From positions 868,001 to 932,000 of the forward strand of contig NZ_FNFE01000001.1 in assembly GCF_900100335.1 (NCBI RefSeq): a DNA stretch of 64,000 bases, read 5' to 3'. This DNA is from Natronorubrum texcoconense. Its GTDB lineage: Archaea; Halobacteriota; Halobacteria; Halobacteriales; Natrialbaceae. The number at the start of each line of letters is the position of its first letter. The stretch's first letter is position 1. The position numbers and the translations under genes are program-made. Positions 60,770 through 64,000 of the stretch are shown here, piece after piece. The notes below the pieces were generated by a model. That model was given only the letters and a program-made list of their open reading frames with translations, did no database searches and had not been told where the DNA came from.

Positions 60770-62197
60770 ATGAGTGATCGCCCCTCAAAAGAAGAGACCA
60801 TTCGGAACGAGAGAGACGGTCTTTCAGAGGCAAACTTGAGCCGCTTAGCAGACATCGTCGAACTCCAGCCAACGAAAAATAAAGAGCTCCAAGAGAGATG
60901 GGAGTTCGATTCCGGGAGCGAAGTACACCAGTATCTCGAGTCGGAGCTCAAACAGTATTATTACCGTGATGAGAGTAGCCTCATCCGCGTGACTGATGAG
61001 GCGGAACAGCTTATGAACGAAAATGACCAATCTCGGGGATCAGCGGGCCAAGATACGTCCGGTGAGGTGTCCACTTCATCTGGTTCGAGACCTTCCACTA
61101 ACGAACCCGTTGACCTACAAGACCGTAATCTCATTATCGCACTAGTTGGTCTTGCTCAAGAGTTAGGTCGTCTTCCAACAGCAAGCGACGTCAACGAGCG
61201 GTGCGAGTACTCTCATCAACAGTATCGTGAAGTGTTTGGATCGCTTGTTGGTGCGTACAAGCGAGCCGGTCTCATTCCAGAAGACACCTCAGAAGCGGAA
61301 CTCACAGCACATACTACAGCACAATCGTCGAACGAGACCGAAAGAGAGAGGAAATCAGCTTCAGACAGTTCCCCATCTAGCTCTGTCTCTCCGGATCAAG
61401 AGGGAGGCAATAAAAGAGAAGGAAAAGTATCCCAACCCCCTGCTGCATCCGGCACACTCGAGGAACCGGCTACACAGGAGCAGACGAAGGATGACGATAC
61501 ACGCTCACTAGAAGTAACTCAAGGCGACCTCGTCCAGGAGATTCAGCGCTTTGCGGAGATTATCGATGAACCGCCAACTGAACCGTTGGTCACCGCTTAC
61601 GGCGAGTACGAACCGACGGCCTATGAAACGGTTTTTGACTCGTGGAATCAGGCACTCGAGGAAGCTGGCTTTGATCCTACAGATGTGCCGGATTGGAGCA
61701 ATCGAAAGTACACGAACACGGGAATCCTCGATGCGATTTCGAACTTGGCGGAGAAGCTTGGGCATCCACCGACGACAACTGAAATGAACGAGCACGGAGA
61801 CGTCACTGGTGGGATTGGCTCCCTTCGGTTCGGGTCGTGGGCTAACGCTATCAGATTTGCAGGTTTTGAGCCTAACGAGCGACCTTCAGTCCAAAAGGGC
61901 ACGGCTGCCAGCAGTGGTTCACATGATCGGTCTGGAAGTCCCACAGCTGATAGCGGGAGTTCTAATGAGGCGACGACTGCTACCTCAGTGTCTACGGACG
62001 CTAATACCGAGGTTGAATCGAGCCTAGAGGAACTAACAACGATCAGCGGTGTACTCGAATCAGATGCAGTCGCTCTCGCTGAGGCAGGGTATACCTCGAG
62101 AGAGGCATTAGTAGAAGCCTCTGTCAACGATCTCAAAGAGATAGATGGAATCAGCCTTCAGCTTGCGTTACGAATCAAAGCCGATGTTGAGGAATAG
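60770..62197 (+). CDS. DUF5797, homing-endonuclease-associated repeats and HhH fusion protein
   Basis: The 475-residue protein has DUF5797 at ~12-85 (LSRLADIVELQPTKNKELQE, SGSEVHQYLESEL). Repeat 1 is at ~121-175 (LAQELGRLPTASDVNER), repeat 2 at ~255-305 (FDSWNQALEEAGFDP) and repeat 3 at ~318-370 (ISNLAEKLGHPPTTTEMNEHG). The C-terminal HhH is at ~418-475. Linkers are Ser/Thr/Glu-rich. Repeats 2-3 plus the HhH are clearly related to the end of the 908-residue protein. Start ATG 60770 fits the usual DUF5797 start; an upstream in-frame ATG at 60575 is possible. DNA binding is likely. Confidence 0.75.
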   Translation: MSDRPSKEETIRNERDGLSEANLSRLADIVELQPTKNKELQERWEFDSGSEVHQYLESELKQYYYRDESSLIRVTDEAEQLMNENDQSRGSAGQDTSGEVSTSSGSRPSTNEPVDLQDRNLIIALVGLAQELGRLPTASDVNERCEYSHQQYREVFGSLVGAYKRAGLIPEDTSEAELTAHTTAQSSNETERERKSASDSSPSSSVSPDQEGGNKREGKVSQPPAASGTLEEPATQEQTKDDDTRSLEVTQGDLVQEIQRFAEIIDEPPTEPLVTAYGEYEPTAYETVFDSWNQALEEAGFDPTDVPDWSNRKYTNTGILDAISNLAEKLGHPPTTTEMNEHGDVTGGIGSLRFGSWANAIRFAGFEPNERPSVQKGTAASSGSHDRSGSPTADSGSSNEATTATSVSTDANTEVESSLEELTTISGVLESDAVALAEAGYTSREALVEASVNDLKEIDGISLQLALRIKADVEE

Positions 62198-62403
62198 TTC
62201 TTCTCCTCAAATTTATGGTTATCCACAGCCTGAGAACGGATACACCTCTCAAGAACGGACTGAAAGGCGGTGGCGAATACCTTCTCAGTCGAGATCTGCA
62301 CAATCGTCAAGACTTCCTCGCCCATCAGTGACTAAAAGTGTGTTTGATTGGTTCTAACGCTGTTACCTCAAGTAAGGTGACTGAAAATCTGATCCGTCGA
62401 TTG

Positions 62404-62964
62404 CTAGTTCGCATGGAGTAACCAGAGTTGCACGTCCTTGAGGCAACCGTCATCAAGCGAAATAATCCGATAGGTGGCCGAGTGACGCAACGTATGGAGA
62501 GTGACGTCCTTGAAATCGCCGATATCACCGCCGGCGACATGAGTGCGGACGTCGTCCTCGGTCGCAGGCTTTTCGACCAGGCGCTGGAGCGACCGAGTGG
62601 TGAGGCGGTCGCTCGAGCGGGTGGGAAAGAGGGCGTCGGTGTCTTTCCAGCGGTCGCGAAGGTATCGCCGGAGTAGTCGGACAGTGTCGTTCGCGAGGTA
62701 CACCGTCCCGGCCTCGAGTTCGACATGGTCGACGTCGAGGGCGCACACTTTGCCGACGCGAAGGCCGGCGTCATAGAGGAGCGCGACTATCGCCTCGTTT
62801 CTATCTTGAAAATACGTCGGGACGGAGCCGGATAGGCATATGTCCCGGAGCTGTTCGACCTGTTCGGGTTTCAACCAGGTACTGGCACGCCCGTCGCTAT
62901 CGGTGTGTTGAACGTCGGTATGTGTCGTCGATCGTTCACTGGACGGTGTAGCACACTCGGTGTA
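62404..62964 (-). pseudogene. Decayed tyrosine recombinase (integrase)
   Basis: The recognisable piece runs from a frame without a start (SERSTTHTDVQHTDSDGRAS, then WLKPEQVEQLRDICL) through the catalytic Arg region YDAGLRVGKVCALDVDHV to HTLRHSATYRIISLDDG and a stop after LWLLHAN. The C-terminal part with the nucleophilic Tyr is missing, and no in-frame ATG or GTG precedes the N-terminus. It matches haloarchaeal XerC/D-type integrases. It lies to the right of the dpd-like island, where an element's integrase would be expected. Confidence 0.7.
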
Positions 62965-63596
62965 TTACCAAGTTGCCATTTGCAGCAGGGTCGGTCATCG
63001 CGGTCGGGAGTTTGTCGTACTCAGCCTGTTCTAAACGATTGTCAGTTCTTCTCTAGTATTCTGAACCCTCCGAAGATTCTGAACCCACTTCATGTGTATA
63101 ATCTCAAAATAGCGTATTAGCTGGTTAACCTCTCTCCCTTGGAGTTATGACCAAGTTTTTACATAGGTATCGAAGAGACTTCCATTCACAGCCATATTTA
63201 GGATATTATAGTTGTATTCACTTTTCTTCTTCTCGTATTAACTCCGAGAATTTGTATACGTTCCTCCGAAGATTGTAATTATTGTACGCGGCAGAGGGAT
63301 TAGAATGTCTAGTGGGGAGGAGAATGTGCTTATTTGCCGTTTATGGTAGTTTGACAGTTGTAAATAGCGAATTCGCCCTACTGTAGCGAAGAGACAAAGA
63401 TTACACTCTAGACGCACCCATTCCAAAACCTGATTATTTGTTTACAGATGGCCAATCCTGTTCTCTTTGTGACGTATATGAACAAGCCATATCAAAATAA
63501 ACTTGACAGATCCCGCATCCGCGAAAACATCCTTTGTGGGGCCTCTACGGCCTATTATTCCGCCCCCATCCGCCGACATGTCTATAATGGCGAAAC
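62965..63596. other. AT-rich gene-free stretch
   Basis: About 630 bp of low-GC DNA (visibly the most AT-rich of the window) without a convincing frame on either strand. It has short direct repeats, e.g. ATTCTGAACCC twice at ~63,057-63,085, and CTCCGAAGATT at ~63,068 and ~63,266. It may be decayed mobile DNA between the integrase remnant and the next gene. Confidence 0.45.
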
Positions 63597-63790
63597 GTTT
63601 TTATGACAAACTGCCCTCTGTTCGAGTAGCTTCTGACATCGAGACGTTCGGTGTTAGAAGTGAGGGGCGTAAGCCCCTGAGCAAGTGAGTCCCTCGGACT
63701 GTCCTTGTCGGGGTCCGGTCCGAGGGGCACCCCGGAGGCGTGGACACCTCCTGAGGCTTAGGTGACTCTTTGTGTCCCAGCCTATCAAAG
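63597..63790 (+). ncRNA. Potentially structured leader or small RNA with four hairpins
   Basis: A TATA-like CGTTTTTATG at ~63,594-63,604 predicts a transcript from ~63,628. Hairpins follow in order. CTTCTGACATC/GGTGTTAGAAG (63630-63660) has 11 pairs including wobbles. AGGGGC-GTAA-GCCCCT (63663-63678) has a GNRA-like loop. GTCCCTCGGAC/GTCCGAGGGGC (63689-63728) has 11 pairs. GGAGG/CCTCC lies at 63734-63751. A short frame (ending KPLSK, stop at 63686-63688) overlaps the first two, so part could be coding. Confidence 0.5.
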
Positions 63791-63800
63791 CTATCGCCTC

Positions 63801-63850
63801 CGGTGAAGCTCGAATCCACAAATAAAGGAAACAACGTATGAGCTTCACCG
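63801..63850 (+). promoter_or_regulatory. Inverted repeat enclosing a start codon
   Basis: CGGTGAAGCT (63801-63810) is the exact reverse complement of AGCTTCACCG (63841-63850). The 30-nt loop holds AAAGGAAAC and the ATG at 63838. In RNA this hairpin would put the ribosome-binding region in the loop and the first codons in the stem, a possible translational switch. Confidence 0.55.
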
Positions 63851-64000
63851 CATCCGGATACCACCACGGTATCACGACGGACACAGTTAGCATCGGAACG
63901 CTGCTCGCGCGCGACCAGGTTTACAAGATGGTCGACAACCAGCGTCCTGTCGCCTGGGGCGCCGAGCAGATGCAAGAAAACTTCGACGACGTCGACGCCC
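63838..64000 (+). CDS. N-terminus of an unidentified protein running off the window
   Basis: ATG 63838 opens MSFTASGYHHGITTDTVSIG, continuing with LLARDQVYKMVDNQRPVAWG and an acidic NFDDVDA end at the window edge (54 residues visible). A GGAA sequence 8-11 nt upstream could serve as a ribosome-binding site, which is unusual where leaderless genes dominate. The GC-rich codons contrast with the AT-rich DNA just upstream. I do not recognise it. The long structured leader suggests a highly expressed or virus-derived gene, but this is speculation. Confidence 0.65.
   Translation, partial: MSFTASGYHHGITTDTVSIGTLLARDQVYKMVDNQRPVAWGAEQMQENFDDVDA

Noticed and set aside
63238-63426. A 62-codon minus-strand ORF in the AT-rich stretch
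   Set aside because: Composition is non-acidic and random-like, with no motif or start signal.

Overview
The window is a piece of a haloarchaeal chromosome. The evidence is a high-GC, strongly acidic proteome, TATA boxes about 26-30 nt upstream of start codons with little or no leader, archaeal ribosomal protein S8e, a PhoU/AbrB fusion, an HTH_10 (bat-type) regulator, FixABCX, PEP carboxylase and haloarchaeal small-protein families such as DUF5800 and DUF5797. A member of the Natrialbales is my best guess. That is an impression from gene content; there is no marker-gene test behind it.

Positions 1-36 kb are ordinary core genome. They hold rps8e; a phosphate locus (AbrB-PhoU regulator diverging from pstS-pstC-pstA, a membrane histidine kinase, pstB, and phoU further on); a FAD oxidoreductase, an HNH protein and a Usp protein lying between pstB and phoU; a compact FixABC(X) electron-transfer operon; a bactofilin-like polymer protein; a MoxR ATPase; tRNA-Ser(CGA); a PAS histidine kinase; an unusual four-cluster iron-sulfur subunit; a LeuA-family synthase; a purine phosphoribosyltransferase; a chemoreceptor; PEP carboxylase; and an ABC-2 exporter.

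At 36.0-36.3 kb there are three tandem units of about 104 bp built on the 3' end of a tRNA-Glu whose body is absent. This looks like an integration boundary. To its right lie a bat-type regulator diverging from an ATP-dependent hydantoinase cluster (hyuA, hyuB, an isochorismatase-fold amidohydrolase and an isocitrate-lyase-superfamily enzyme), which probably degrades an N-methylhydantoin-like or carbamoyl compound. From 43.5 to 46.5 kb the sequence is decayed: an orphan IS200/IS605-type right-end hairpin, small genes and gene remnants.

The most interesting region is 46.5-62.2 kb, an AT-richer island. Three + strand genes coupled by TAATG overlaps encode a DUF6884-like protein, a tRNA-guanine-transglycosylase paralogue with complete catalytic and zinc residues (DpdA-like) and a GHKL ATPase. 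They converge on a - strand pair encoding a giant SF2 helicase (DpdJ-like) and a phospholipase-D-fold protein (DpdK-like). Next to these are a small nuclease-fold candidate, a second SF2 helicase and two related large proteins that combine helix-hairpin-helix and homing-endonuclease-associated repeats, one of them membrane anchored. I read this as an archaeal variant of the Dpd (7-deazaguanine in DNA) modification-restriction system with undescribed accessory proteins. A decayed tyrosine recombinase lies at its right side.

The last kilobase is AT-rich and gene-poor. It ends in a multi-hairpin, potentially structured leader in front of a gene that runs off the window, whose start codon sits in the loop of a 10-bp inverted repeat.
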